Assembly: GCF_040412425.1 (NCBI RefSeq)
Contig: NC_089744.1
Span: 42,855,099-42,919,098 of the forward strand
DNA: 64,000 nucleotides
Reading direction: 5' to 3'
From: Macrobrachium rosenbergii
Lineage: Eukaryota; Arthropoda; Malacostraca; Decapoda; Palaemonidae
Under the pieces are notes generated by a model. It saw only the letters and a list, made by a program, of their open reading frames with translations. It ran no database searches and had not been told where the DNA came from. The position numbers and the translations under genes are program-made. Below, one piece after another: positions 11,280-21,485 of this stretch (positions are counted from its first letter, which is position 1; the number at the start of each line of letters is the position of its first letter).

Positions 11280-12030
11280 AAGGGTCTAGCATACAACACA
11301 CTAAAATGGATACCGAGCTGCTCTTGCAAACGTTTTGAAGGAATACTTTCCCAATTATTGCCTAACAGAAGACAAGTATATTAAAGCTATATTGATGGAG
11401 TCCGGACGAACAAGACCCAGCAATTCTCATCAATTTCCAGGTTGGGATCTTGATAAAGTGGTTTCCTTCCTCAACACTACAGAGATGATTCTGTGCTGCT
11501 CATGATTCAGAAGACCTTATTCCTAATGTAGCTTTGGCTTGCCCATTGAGAATGGTAACCAATTTAATCATCTATGTATCTCCAGGAGCACCTTCACGTC
11601 AGAAACCATTGTGCTAAGGAACCACCCTTCCTTCATGGCCAAGAATCAGAGAAACAATTACACTCCTATTGAATTCAGCTTTAGAGCGACCCTACCAAGC
11701 CAAAAATTTGTCCAAAGAGGTTCAACTTTATCTGGAGTACACAAATAAAATCTGTGCAGAAAGGAACATAGATAGGGAAGACCATATTTGGCTGGATGAA
11801 AACATTCAAGATCATGTCCTTCCAAAGATGAGGCAGCTATTCAGGGACTGTATTTTAAGGAGAGCTGATCCCAATGCCAGAAAACACTCCACCAATTTCC
11901 ACTCTATCAGAGGTCAAGCAGCTTCAAGGATGATGTATAATGGATTTACGCTGCAAAGAGATAATGGCTAGAATGAATTGGAAAAGCAACTCTGTATTTG
12001 GGTCATTTTATGCTCTCCTCGGTCTACAGC
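11280..12030 (+). pseudogene. Tyrosine recombinase of element B, broken
   Basis: The N-terminal part near 11310-11480 reads ANVLKEYFPNYCLTED and WDLDKVVSFLNT, like the core-binding domain of DIRS recombinases. 11669-11971 holds the catalytic half and ends FHSIRGQAASRMMYNG, an intact H-x-x-R box. A stop at 11969-11971 is followed in another frame by NWKSNSVFGSFYALL (about 11974-12018), which contains the catalytic Tyr. Here the H-x-x-R box is intact, unlike A (His to Pro) and C (Arg to Thr). Confidence 0.75.
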
Positions 12031-12092
12031 TGGAGCTTTGATGCAGTATTTGCAGGACTTCATCTTCATGCCCCTGAAGTATCAGGTGAGCA

Positions 12093-12170
12093 AAACCAGT
12101 GGGTCTGACAAGGCTGAAGCCTCTCTCTCTAGAACTGACAGTTTACTTGTGAACTTAAGTTCTGGAGAGA
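12093..12170 (+). repeat. ICR-like region of element B
   Basis: CAAAACCAGTGGGTCTGA occurs here (from about 12095) and again, same strand, at about 12713. Its neighbour (GACAAGGCTGAAG) resembles the complement of the left end (6883-6905). DIRS internal complementary regions have exactly this relation to the ends. The match is shorter and noisier than in elements A and D. 12170-12590 between it and the right repeat holds no recognised gene. Confidence 0.5.
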
Positions 12171-12594
12171 AAGAACGAAGATGCGCAGACCAGACGAGGT
12201 CTTTCACCCTCCGACCCTACCCCAGATCTTGTGGAGACCATTCTGGAGAAATAAAGGATTTGTAAAGTAAACATACAAAAGTCAATTCAGCTTAAAATGT
12301 TTCAAGGGCCAGCCATAACAATTTTCAATTATTCATAAATCAAGACCAGGTATACTTACTCTTATCCTTGCATTTAGAGGAAATGCAATTTCAGGTAGCC
12401 CATTTGAGATCAGGAATATCTTGAAAAGGGAGGTGAACTACTGTCACATTATATTATCTTAGAATATAAGAGGAATGGAAATGTCAAAATTCACAAATTG
12501 GAACTTTTAAGTTACTACTTGTCTAATTTGCAATCTCAAATAAATCTCTCAGCAGTAAAATGGAATGGTAAGTACAGATATACTTCATAGCAAC

Positions 12595-12740
12595 TTGCAA
12601 CTTTCAAATATGGCGGTTTGGTTCTTGTCAATGGCATGTCTCTGGTTGCTCCGCCCGATGGGCGTGGTTCATTGACACGGCTGTCTGGGGAGGAGAAGGG
12701 GTGTGTCGACTAACAAAACCAGTGGGTCTGAAATTGAGTT
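12595..12740 (+). repeat. Right inverted terminal repeat of element B
   Basis: Reverse complement of 6905-7020 with small gaps, followed by the CAAAACCAGTGGGTCTGA segment shared with the ICR-like region. Element A coding sequence seems to resume near 12780. Confidence 0.78.
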
Positions 12741-12779
12741 TGCCTCTTTCTCCAGAACTATGTTGTTGGTTTAAACTGT

Positions 12780-15447
12780 CAGTTTACAATCTTAATGGAA
12801 AAATTGAAGAAAGTAGGGAAATAAGTAATAGGGAACAAAGTGTAATCTTTCTTTTCAGCTTAATTTGTCTGTTCCTGAACCAGCCCTAACAAGGTGCTGG
12901 GGTTAAGAGATTCACAGGCCAAAATTGTAGAATCTGCTGGCTACCTGGCGTGGAGCAGACAGTGTTAGCAGCTGATTCCCCCCCTTCCCCTAAAAGAGTA
13001 AGTGGTGATCAGAAACTAGTTTTAGGAGAGACAAAGACTGTTAGGGATCTCAAAGTAGATGTTCTGGAGGAGAAGTTCAGGTAAACTTTGATTTCGCTGA
13101 TTTCAACCCCCTAGGTCTGGTTCACCCCTGGATCCATCTGAGATATTGTTCCCTTCCAGTAATTCTAGCGATTTAAAAACAAATCTGTTCTAGGATCGGG
13201 AGACAGTAGGTTAGAGACGCCCTATACGTCCTGGTTCCTTTCCGATGGGATCGAACTCTCGGATCCTCAAGCTGGAGGCAGTGCAATGGCTAACACGCCA
13301 TTTAAACTGGCAGAGCATAATCACCTGGATTTCTTAGGTCGATTCTTAAGGGCACAGAGTTCTTTTACGACAATGTTTTCATTTAGGTTTCTCAAACATA
13401 AGGGACCAGGTCATTAAGAACTTTCCTGAGTTTTCACAAGATTTGTATTTGGACCACCAAGGAGGGAGTAATTCTATTTATTTTCTTTTGTTGGAAAAGA
13501 TGTCTTCATCTCATTCTAATCTTCTTTTTCATCATTTCCCCCTGTTTCGGATACTATTTTTCCTTCCTTGCCTTCTAAACGACCTTCTCATGACACCTTT
13601 CCTCTCCTTCCAAGTAACACTTCGGTACCTCTTTCAATAACGGGAGCTCCCCCTACATTATCTCGCCTATTCGTACAACACACTTCTCGAGCTTCTGAGC
13701 TTCCACATGCGGAATTGGAGAAGATAGCTGTATCGAAGTTATCTAGATCAAAAGGGTTGGGTAAGGAGATTGCGAGTGGGGAGCAAGCGCACTCTAGGGT
13801 ATGGCAAGAAACGCAATTGGTTCCTCAGGTTCCTCCGGGATTACCTTCCTCTTTGTACCCGCAGCTGTTCAGCACGGGTGACAGTAATCGCTCGTTCGTT
13901 ACAACAATAACCAGCGTCTTATTACCAGCATTAACTACTACGCTTAGTGTGGGACAGACAGGTGTTTCTGCGACCTGTCCGACTCCCGCAATTGTGGGTC
14001 CGGTGGTGGTCCTGGGTGTGATTCCTTCTTTTACTTCTCCTACTTCTATGACTTTTATTCCTCTGGGTCAGAAGATTACAGGTACAACGGGTGGAGTATA
14101 TGGTGTTGGGTCGGTATCGGGTCAGGTGTTGGGCATTTCGGGTTCATTGGATCAATTGTGGATTAGGGGTTACACAGCCAGGTTTGATGAAAGTAGGTAA
14201 CTTAGGTGAAGGTATGCGTGGTGCGGGTGTGGCGCGGAGTCAAATGACTCGGTCAGCTGATTTGGGGGTTACATCTATGATAAGGGGGGATGCAGGTGTA
14301 GCGCAGCCCTTTGCGGCTGGCTCAGGTGTTTCACACACATTGACAGGTAGGGAAAATAAGGTTCCAGAAGAGGTAGGGCCTTGGTCTCCAGGTTTGGGTA
14401 TGCCAGGGTTGGGTTTTCTCTGTCTCTCCACTCCACATCGACCGGAAGACATAGAAAAAGAGAATTCAGTGGATGACGATTGCCCTCTGTCAGAATCTAG
14501 TTTTCAGTATTCGGGAGACAGTGAATACAAGCGAACAGTTGAGTTCATTCACCATTTGTTCCCGCAGTCCAGGATTGTGGTGGAGCCGAACAAGCCTTAC
14601 CAGGCCATGTTCGAAGAGTTATACTCTACCAAGCAGGCGGTGGTAAAGATATCGTATAAACTCCCTTGGTTCGGTAGAGTGGAGCGGGCATTGAGGGAGG
14701 TGGATGCGTGGTTGGCTTTGACAGTAGCGGAAGGAAGACATGATTCTACTCTGCTTCCGAAGAGGAAACCACTATATGGTATTGCAGGTAATCCTGCGGC
14801 TGGGTCTAGGGTTCCGCTGAATGAATCTGTAGAGGCGCTCCTTTCTAGGGTACCTGCAGCTACGAGACAGGTGAGTATTTCCTTGAGGGAATCGGCTATC
14901 TTAGAGGATACTTGTAGGGGACAGTTGGAGGCCCTTTCGCATTCTTTGTGGATGCTCTTTGGTCTCGGAGGCTTCCTAAAACGAGATGGGTATGTACAGT
15001 CAGACCCTGTGCTTTTCGACAACCTTGTAACGTCTGTGTCTATGGGCTTGGCTCATCAGGCGAACATCGCAGCAGGATGTACTACGTTTGTCGGGAAGAA
15101 GAGGAGGGACCTTTACCCGAGTCACTTTCCCCCCCCACTTCCCCGACATTCATAAGAGAATACTATCGAGAGTGCCCCTTGCGATCACTGACTCCCTTTT
15201 CAGGGAAGAAGACGTCTCAGCGATGGTCAATTTCGTTTCTTCGACGTCTGCAGTCGAGTCCCAGCAGGCGATGATCCATGTGGCAGCACAAGGTGTCAAG
15301 TCCCCAAGGGGTTCAAAGTTTCCCTTACCAGGTAAAAGGACGGGCTCGCGATCGCCAGTCGGATCGCCTAAAAAGGTGAGGTTTACATCTAGGCCGTCGT
15401 CAAGTTCCCAGAAAGCCCCTTTGAATAAGAAGGGTTTTCGAAAGTAG
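12780..15447 (+). pseudogene. gag C-terminal part of element A, frameshifted
   Basis: Resumes with LNGKIEESREISNRE (12790-12840), echoing LNGEIEEVAFQRE before element B. SPPSPKRVSGDQKLVLGET follows near 12978. Three later frames connect: 13568-14200 (Ser/Thr/Pro-rich, then TTITSVLLPALTTTLSVGQ and repeated Gly-Val turns), 14205-15155 (acidic linker, then FIHHLFPQSRIVVEPNKPYQ, VEALLSRVPAATRQVSI, LEALSHSLWMLFGLGGFL) and 15088-15447 (basic, Ser-rich tail RPSSSSQKAPLNKKGFRK). The helical part plus basic tail fits a DIRS gag. Two frameshifts (about 14180 and 15150) and earlier stops break it. Confidence 0.65.
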
Positions 15448-15453
15448 GAGATA

Positions 15454-16120
15454 TTGCCCTCGTTAGCGCCAGTGGGAGGTTGTCTGACCCACTTCATAGA
15501 GAACTGGGAGAAGTGGGGTGCAGAGGAGTGGGTTTTGAAGGTGTTGAGGGAGGGATACAGAATTCCTTTCTTGACTTCCCCTCTGGTGTCCAGTTCTCCA
15601 ATCCAGCTTCCCAGGTATTCTTCATCCATCAGGGGAATAGCCCTGGAAGCAGAGATTCAGTCCTTACTGGACAAGGGAGCAATCGAGCCAGCTCCCCCTT
15701 TCCCAAGGCTATTACAGTCGAATATTCGTGACAGCCAAGGCAGACGGTACTTGGAGGCCCATTATAGACCTTTCGGCGCTCAACTGTTTCATAGTACCTA
15801 CAAAGTTTCACATGGAGACCTCACATGTGGTTTTGGGGTCAGTTCGGAGAGAGGATTGGATGGTCACCGGGAATCGCGGAGATTCCTTCGTTTATTGGGT
15901 CCATTCGGGATTTTCCAGTTCAAGGTCCTCTGCTTCGGACTGACTACGGCACCTCAGGTGTTTTCGAGGGTAATGTCTCCGGTTTCAGCGATCATGCATC
16001 GCCAGGGCTATCGTATGAGGAGATATCTGGATGATTGGCTGATTCAAGCCGTGTCCGAGGAAGAGATTTTAAAAGCAAGGGACTTCCTTTTAGAAATATG
16101 CAAGACGTTGGGAAGATAAA
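15454..16120 (+). pseudogene. Reverse transcriptase of element A with a catalytic-core deletion
   Basis: Begins PLVSSSPIQLPRYSSSIR and EAEIQSLLDKGAIEPAP. It shifts frame near 15720 to FVTAKADGTWRPIIDLSALN, MEETS-like FHMETSHVVLGSVRREDWMV, then shifts back near 15875 to RESRRFLRLLGPFGIFQFKV. The DLKDAY-type block that should lie between DWMV and RRFLR is absent, so the first catalytic Asp is gone. The second block, RRYLDDWLIQAVS (16018-16056), is intact. The frame ends at 16117-16119 and the thumb continues, shifted, from about 16129 (SPFQVKTFLGIVIQTHP). Confidence 0.85.
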
Positions 16121-16128
16121 TGTGAGAA

Positions 16129-16905
16129 AAAACTCTCTCTCCCCATTTCAAGTAAAGACGTTCCTAGGGATAGTAATTCAGACACATCCTTGAAGGCCTT
16201 CTCCTACACAAGACAGAGTCAATGCCATCTTGAGTCAGGTGGCACACTTTTTATCAGACCAATCTCAACCGGCGAGCGAGTGGAGGAGTCCTCTCGGAAG
16301 GATGTCATCCCTCTCCCTCCTGGTTCCAGGCTCTCGTCTCCGGATGCGCTCTCTTCAAATATGTCTCAGGAATCGCTGGGACTTCCGGGAAGAGAACACA
16401 GTGATAATCTGGGACGATTCCTGCCACAAGGATCTTCTGTGGTGGTCAGAAGAAGATTACCTGACCACCGGTCTAGACTTGTCACTCCCGGTGCCAGAAG
16501 TACATCTGTATACAGATGCCTCAGATCGGGGTTGGGGAGCAACCCTGGAGGAATCTCAGGCCAAAGGCCTTTGGAAGACTCCGGATCGGGAGGAATTGAT
16601 CAATGTCTGAGAACTAAGAGCCATAGAGGAAGCATTACACCAGTTTGCACACCTGGTAATAGGAAAGGTAATAGCGCTTTTTTCGGACAGCACTACGGCC
16701 TTAGCATACCTCAAAAGAGATGGAGGCACAAGGTCAACGACCCTGAATTGCGTCGCACAGAGGATACTGTGATGGTGCGAGAGTCGCAAAATTACACTCC
16801 TTCCCCAGTTCATCGCGGGGAAATTCAACGTGCTGGCAGATGCCCTGAGTCGGGAGAAGGAAATAAGAGGAAGCGAGTGGACCTTGGTGCAAGAGGAGAT
16901 GTAAA
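16129..16905 (+). pseudogene. RT thumb and RNase H of element A
   Basis: 16230-16610 reads VNAILSQVAHFLSDQ, a Trp-rich linker (DDSCHKDLLWWSEED), then VHLYTDASDRGWGATLEES (first Asp). After a stop at 16608-16610 the same frame continues ELRAIEEALHQFAHLV (Glu), VIALFSDSTTALAYLKRDGG (Asp) and FIAGKFNVLADALSREKE (Asp of the last block). All four RNase H signature blocks can be read with few lesions. Confidence 0.85.
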
Positions 16906-17240
16906 ATCTGTTGAAGAAATGGCCAGCCATGATGGACCTATTTGCCACTAGGATGAATTATCGATTACCAAATTATTTTTCCCCAATGACGGACACAATA
17001 TCCTGCGGGACCGGATGCGATGCTGGATCCTTGGGAAAATCTCCAAGTATATGCATTCCCACCTTTCGGCATGATACAGCAGGTCCTGACAGGAATACAC
17101 AGATGACACTGATAGCACCATTCTGGCCACAAAGACCCTGGTTCCCAGAAATACTAGAAATGCTGTCCGAATCTCCGATTATCCTACCACAAAGGAAGGA
17201 TTTACTCAGACAGCCACACTTCCTTCGCTTCCACAAGAAC
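16906..17240 (+). pseudogene. Methyltransferase-like region of element A
   Basis: Reads MMDLFATRMNYRLPNYFSPM (from about 16930), then, with frame changes, VYAFPPFGMIQQVLTGIHR (17040-17095) and IAPFWPQRPWFPEILEMLS (17113-17170). The three blocks and their spacing match the DIRS1 methyltransferase-like domain. At least two frameshifts. Confidence 0.72.
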
Positions 17241-17311
17241 CTGTCCGTGCTGAAGCTAGCTGCATGGAGACTATCTAGTGAGCAGCGCGAAATTCTGGTC
17301 TCTCTAAGGCA

Positions 17312-18278
17312 GTGGCTCGACAGCTTTCCTTTTGCCTAAGGAAATCAACCAGAAAATTGTACCAAGTAAGATGGGCCATATATCGCAGATGGTGTAGATC
17401 ACAAGGACATAGAATTTCCTGCCCTACGAAATCTAAAAACCTATCATATTCAATTGCAGGATATAGGTCAATGCTCGCAAGTACTTTCAGGTTCCACCTA
17501 CCGCAATTATCGAGTAGTAGAATCTTACATGACCTGCTTAGGTCTTTCAAGATCGAGAGACCTGTGGCACCGCTTCGGGCCCCTTCGTGGGATTTAGTGA
17601 CAGTTTTGAAAGTATTAAGTTCTCAAGTGTTCGAACCTCTAGAGAAATTAACATTGAGGGAATTAACTAAAAAAAGTATTATTCTTGGTATCGCTGGCAA
17701 CGGCAAAAAGAATAGGAGAAATTCAGGCTGTGTCAAGGAAAATGTCGTACGCAGACAACGATATTTTTCTCTCGTATCTTCCTGAATTCAGAGCAAAGTT
17801 GGAATCGGAAGGTAACCCGCTGCCGAGAGCGTTTAAAGTTACCTCACTCGAGGATGTCATCACAGGAGAAGAGTCAGAAATGCTCCTCTGTCCTGTGTGT
17901 GCGCTAAAACACTATTTATCACGCACCAATAAGTTACGACCGCACCCTCGAACTCTCTTCGTCTCCCCGAGAAACCCATCTCAGCCATTATCTAAGAATG
18001 CGGTTAGTTTCTTCCTTAGAGGAGTTATCTTGCAAGCTTGCAATAACGATCCCTTCCAATCACCAGGTCATAATTCCCGGCCCAGAGCACCTAGTATCAG
18101 GAGTATGGCAACATCGGCAGCATTCCTTAAGAATTTTTCGGTTTCGGCAATTATGGAGGCAGCAACGTGGAAGTCAACGTCGGTTTTTACTTCATTCTAT
18201 TTAAGAGACATTCAATTCACGTCGGAAGAAGGTTTTTCGCTTGGTCCGTTCGTGGCAGCAAACACGATTTTACAATAA
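17312..18278 (+). pseudogene. Tyrosine recombinase of element A, one frameshift
   Basis: 17312-17670 gives the core-binding domain (STRKLYQVRWAIYRRWC, SIAGYRSMLASTF, ILHDLLRSFKIERP, PSWDLVTVLKVLSS). A shift near 17690 leads into the catalytic domain, 17685-18278: SLATAKRIGEIQAVS (first Arg), CPVCALKHYLSRTNKLRP, LFVSPRNPSQPLSKNAV, then RAPSIRSMATSAAFLKNF where the usual His of H-x-x-R is Pro, and STSVFTSFYLRDIQ with the catalytic Tyr. About 320 residues, normal for the family. One frameshift and the His-to-Pro change separate it from an intact enzyme. Confidence 0.88.
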
Positions 18279-18782
18279 TTGGCTTATATATTAGCTGAGG
18301 ACTAGTATGTAGGATATAGTATTTTAAACATTTTTTTATATCAGTTGTCAAAAAATTGTTAGGGTTCGTAGTTGTCAGAGGTTGTTTCATCATTGGGTAC
18401 TAAGTCAGGCAAGGAGCAACCATGGAGCAACTTACACCTAGAGGATGCACGAACTCCGCACCGGCAATCTTCAAGGAACATTGTGAAGGAAGAACCCCTG
18501 GAACTTCCCCTCCAATACATGAGAGGCTACAATAGCCACATGGGAGGCCTCAGTTCCACCTGCATACATGGGAGGTTAGCTTGACTGGGACGAGACTCAG
18601 ACTTACGAGACTGACGATGAGGTACTCTCCCCTTCAACCATCTCACCAGATGATCAGACCAGAGGTGAGTAATCGGACAGAACATAAGTAGGTGTAACTG
18701 AGTTACCTGCTTATCCACGAAGGTAGGTCGGGCTGACTTTGATTGACCCCACCACTGTGTAAGTGTTGTTAATCGGGCTAAT
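18279..18782 (+). other. Non-coding 3' region of element A
   Basis: Between the recombinase stop and the internal complementary region. Frames are short. A self-similar pair ACATGAGAGGCTACAA / ACATGGGAGG is visible at 18520-18575. No recognised gene. Confidence 0.6.
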
Positions 18783-18860
18783 ACAGGTGTTCAGGGAGTG
18801 TATTGCAATATGAAGTTTTCATAATAAAACTAATATTGTAATACTTACCTGAACACCTGA
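18783..18860 (+). repeat. Internal complementary region (ICR) of element A
   Basis: CAGGTGTTCAGGGAGTGTAT then TGCAATATG is the reverse complement of the left end (6067-6095). It is followed directly by GAAGTTTTCATAATAAAACT then AATATTGTAATACTTACCTG, the reverse complement of the right end (about 19225-19280). In the accepted DIRS replication model this segment templates circle closure across the two ends. Here it fixes both ends of the element to within a couple of bases. Confidence 0.92.
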
Positions 18861-18903
18861 ATGACTCCCACCCACCTCCCCTCTTCAATAATAGTGATTA
18901 ATT

Positions 18904-19280
18904 AGCGATTGGAAAGGAGGGGAAGTTTCTGCCAACCGGTGCAGATAGGGTTGCATCGGTGGGCAGGTAACTCAGTAAACAATGTTTACCTGCAGCGTTG
19001 GTAACGCTGGCAGTTAAAATTTTTAACAATGTAGTTAAATGAGTGGGGTTATGTTCGGGCTGGTCAGGTGACCAGGGCTAATTCAGGTGTTCAGATAAGT
19101 ATTACAATATTAGTTAACTCGGTAAACAATGTTTACCTGCAGCGTTGGTAACGCTGGCAGTTAAAATTTTTAACAATGTAGTTAAATGAGTGGGGTTATG
19201 TTCGGGCTGGTTAGGTGACCAGGGCTAATTCAGGTGTTCAGATAAGTATTACAATATTAGTTTTATTATGAAAACTTCAT
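18904..19280 (+). repeat. Right inverted terminal repeat of element A, with 147-bp tandem duplication
   Basis: Reverse complement of 6067-6278. The segment starting TAACTCAGTAAACAATG at 18968 repeats from 19115 (TAACTCGGTAAACAATG), period 147 bp, nearly identical through CAGATAAGTATTACAATATT. So the right repeat has one and a half to two copies while the left has one. Ends GTTTTATTATGAAAACTTCA. Confidence 0.9.
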
Positions 19281-19856
19281 TTTTTGAGTATTAGTACTAG
19301 AACAAGTTGATCAAAGTTTTTATTGGACTGTATTTGCAATGTTGTACCTTTGAAAGCTGGTTATTTTGCTTCTCTCAGTATCATAAATTAGAACCCTTGA
19401 AACCAGTTTCAGAAATCATAGCCAGTGACTCAATTTTTTTCTGGTTTATTTAATGAGATCTGTATAATTAATCTGAAAATTTCAGGGACTTGACCATTGT
19501 CTTATTGAGCCCTTGTTCTCTTGCATGCCTACCTCATCAATGCTAACCTCTTCCAAAAAAAAAGAGGAGAAAGAAAGGATTCACCCCAATTGATGTCAAG
19601 TATAGCCATGCAGTTTAATAAACTCGCCATCTCATTGCATACTTTGTTGATCACAGACCATGTAAATGCCTTGATGCATAACATGTTGATATGATTTGTT
19701 ACACTCCCTGTTCAATAGAAATTATACTATTTTAGCATTTCGTACTAAAAGCTCAAAGCCTATCTCTGGTAAAGAATAAACAATCTTTGTGTACAGCATA
19801 TGGTACTAGCTTCTTGGGTGATTAAAGAAATTGGGACTTTTCAGAGGCTTGTCACC
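19281..19856 (+). promoter_or_regulatory. MAEA upstream region / 5' leader
   Basis: About 580 bp of AT-rich sequence between the DIRS element and the MAEA start codon. I see no convincing TATA box or CpG cluster. A TTTTCAG|AGG just before the start codon (about 19838-19845) looks like a 3' splice site, so the leader may begin in an untranslated exon further upstream, possibly beyond element A. Transcript ends would settle this. Confidence 0.35.
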
Positions 19857-19895
19857 ATGGCAGATGTGACATCAATTGAACATCCCACACTCAAG
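19857..19895 (+). CDS. MAEA: MAEA exon 1 (coding)
   Basis: ATG in a strong context (GTCACCATGG). It encodes 13 residues, MADVTSIEHPTLK, and ends on a codon boundary at a GT donor (19896). The tail EHPTLK aligns with EYPTLK of vertebrate MAEA, followed in both by an intron and then VPY. MAEA is a RING-type subunit of the GID/CTLH ubiquitin ligase and pairs with RMND5. The first exon is too short to be recognised alone; the call rests on the phase-0 join to exon 2. Confidence 0.85.
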
Positions 19896-20211
19896 GTTTG
19901 TCAAATAAGTTTTTCTGTATTTTTGCAGCATTTTGGTTAGTAATGTGGTTAAAATTAAAAAAAAATTAAACTTACATTAAAATATAATTTACTTAAAAGA
20001 TTTGTTGCTAAACATTTTGGTAAAATATTGTTAAAATTTGAACATATTTGAAAATATCATTTACTCAAAAACTTCAGTTCCAGACATTTTGATAATTATA
20101 TACTGGATAGTTATTCATTATTAAATTTGAACATACATTAAAATTTTGTGTATTTAAAAGCTTTAATACCATCTTTTATAAGTTTTTCTAACTGAATTGT
20201 TTAAACAACAG

Positions 20212-20397
20212 GTGCCTTACGATGTCTTAAACAAGAAATTTCGTGTGGCTCAAAAAACCCTTGATAGGGAAGCTTGTCAGGTAACTTCAGCAGTTTCAGA
20301 GCTGGAGAAAGTTCTTTTCACAGACAACCGCAGTGCCTCTAATATATCATCGCTCCTTGGTGGTGTGGTTGAGAAGCTGACCAATTTTAAGCGAAAG
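20212..20397 (+). CDS. MAEA: MAEA exon 2
   Basis: 62 codons, phase 0 at both ends, with acceptor ACAACAG before 20212 and donor GTAAGA after 20397. Residues 14-75. Reads VPYDVLNKKFRVAQKTLDRE, a helical segment that is the most conserved part of the MAEA N-terminus (vertebrate [20 protein letters not shown]), then LGGVVEKLTNFKRK. Predicted helical bundle or coiled coil used in heterodimer and complex assembly. No stops or shifts; codon use looks normal. Confidence 0.97.
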
Positions 20398-21045
20398 GTA
20401 AGATTGTTTTATTGCTTTTGTTATTGATGTCATAGCTATGTACATAGCTTATTGATGTTACAGCTATGTGACAGCCAACAGGTATGTAAAGTCTCCCAAA
20501 TGGGATTAACTTGTAAGGGTGTTGATGTGCTTTAGAACATTGGAGAAAGTGCCTGTCATTTTCTCAGCTCAAGCACTGCATGCACAATAATAGTACCTAA
20601 CCTTCCTAGCATTGAGCTACTATCATGAATGTTTTCACCATTCAGTTGTGCAATGACCATTCCTGTTTTTTATATATTGATCATCAATTTGAAGTTGAGC
20701 ACAACTAGAATACCATAATTTAGAGAAATTATTGTTTTTCATGAGGATTGGTTGGTATCAAAGCAAAGTGTTTTTTCAGCATTCAAAAATTATTTTATTT
20801 TATGCATGACTTGAAGGTTGGTGATGATGGTAAAAATTTAATGGTATTTTTTTTTATAACAAAGTTTCTTGGTGAATAAAATAACACTTGTAGAATTATC
20901 ATTTATTTGTATATGGGAGTACAATATTTGACAGAAAAAGCATGCCAGTTTGGCTAAATTTCTTGATTGTATTTTTTGGTGTGCACCAGAGTTTGGGATT
21001 ATAGCACCTATTCAATATACTTTAGTTTCCATCCTCAATTTTCAG

Positions 21046-21225
21046 GCTGAGGAAGCCACACAGGATGAGACAGAATGTGGACGTGTTGTAAAGCGACGAG
21101 TTGATCACCTCAAAGAGCATGACTCCCTTAGTCCATCAGTTGTGGCTGAGTGGAAACGAACCAGGTTGGATAGACTGTTGGTAGAGTACTTATTACGTGC
21201 TGGATGTTATTCCACTGCTACCAAA
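21046..21225 (+). CDS. MAEA: MAEA exon 3 (LisH start)
   Basis: 60 codons, phase 0 at both ends (acceptor TTTTCAG, donor GTGAGT). Residues 76-135. Contains VVKRRVDHLKEHDSLSPSVV (family KRRIEHLKEH) and then WKRTRLDRLLVEYLLRAGCY, the first helix pair of the LisH motif (about residues 113-145). LisH mediates dimerisation in CTLH-complex subunits. Confidence 0.97.
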
Positions 21226-21485
21226 GTGAGTATCTTTGGGTATTTATTTGAGTGCTATTGAAGCTTGTAAGGCCTAGGTAAATGTTAATAAGGAAAAATT
21301 TTATTCTTATTTTCAAATTATACAAAAATATTTTCATTCGAACTGAGATAAGATGGAAATGGAGATTATGTGTATGGATTTTTAAACAGTGGTTTGAGTG
21401 TTGGGAAACAGGTCATGTAAAAGGATTCTGATTATACTTTAAAACCTTCATTTGTCAATATTTTTTTTACTGATTTACTTTCCAG

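Larger units (their letters stand above)
6885..12740 (+). mobile_element. DIRS-like retrotransposon, element B, nested in element A
   Basis: Inverted repeats at about 6905-7020 and 12595-12700 enclose gag-like sequence, RT, RNase H, a DLF...YAFP region and a tyrosine recombinase. A region at 12093-12170 resembles the right end in direct orientation and the complement of the left end, as expected of a DIRS internal complementary region. B is clearly distinct from A: its RT has YLDDILI rather than YLDDWLI. Both sides of B carry a near-identical direct repeat of about 25 bp (6855-6880 and 12793-12818). Exact ends are good to about 20 bp. Coding frames are broken. Confidence 0.82.
6067..19280 (+). 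mobile_element. DIRS-type retrotransposon, element A, interrupted by element B
   Basis: Inverted terminal repeats of about 212 bp (6067-6278 and 18904-19280, the latter with an internal duplication) bracket gag, RT, RNase H, a methyltransferase-like region and tyrosine recombinase. An internal complementary region at 18783-18860 joins the complement of both ends and so defines them: the predicted circle junction reads ...AAAACTTCAT joined to ATTGCAATACAC.... Total span is 13.2 kb; removing nested element B (about 5.85 kb) leaves about 7.3 kb. Every coding domain carries frameshifts or stops. The right end is 577 bp from the MAEA start codon. Confidence 0.9.

Noticed and set aside
13443..13640. 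Hydrophobic 65-codon frame resembling a membrane protein
   Set aside because: Phe/Leu-rich translation of CT-rich DNA between gag frames of element A.
14597..15022. Minus-strand open frame of 141 codons
   Set aside because: Antisense of the element A gag frame, which has better composition and domain order.
16190..16951. Open frame of 253 codons on the + strand
   Set aside because: Lies over the RNase H of element A; only the other frame contains RNase H motifs. Accidental frame in GC-richer coding DNA.
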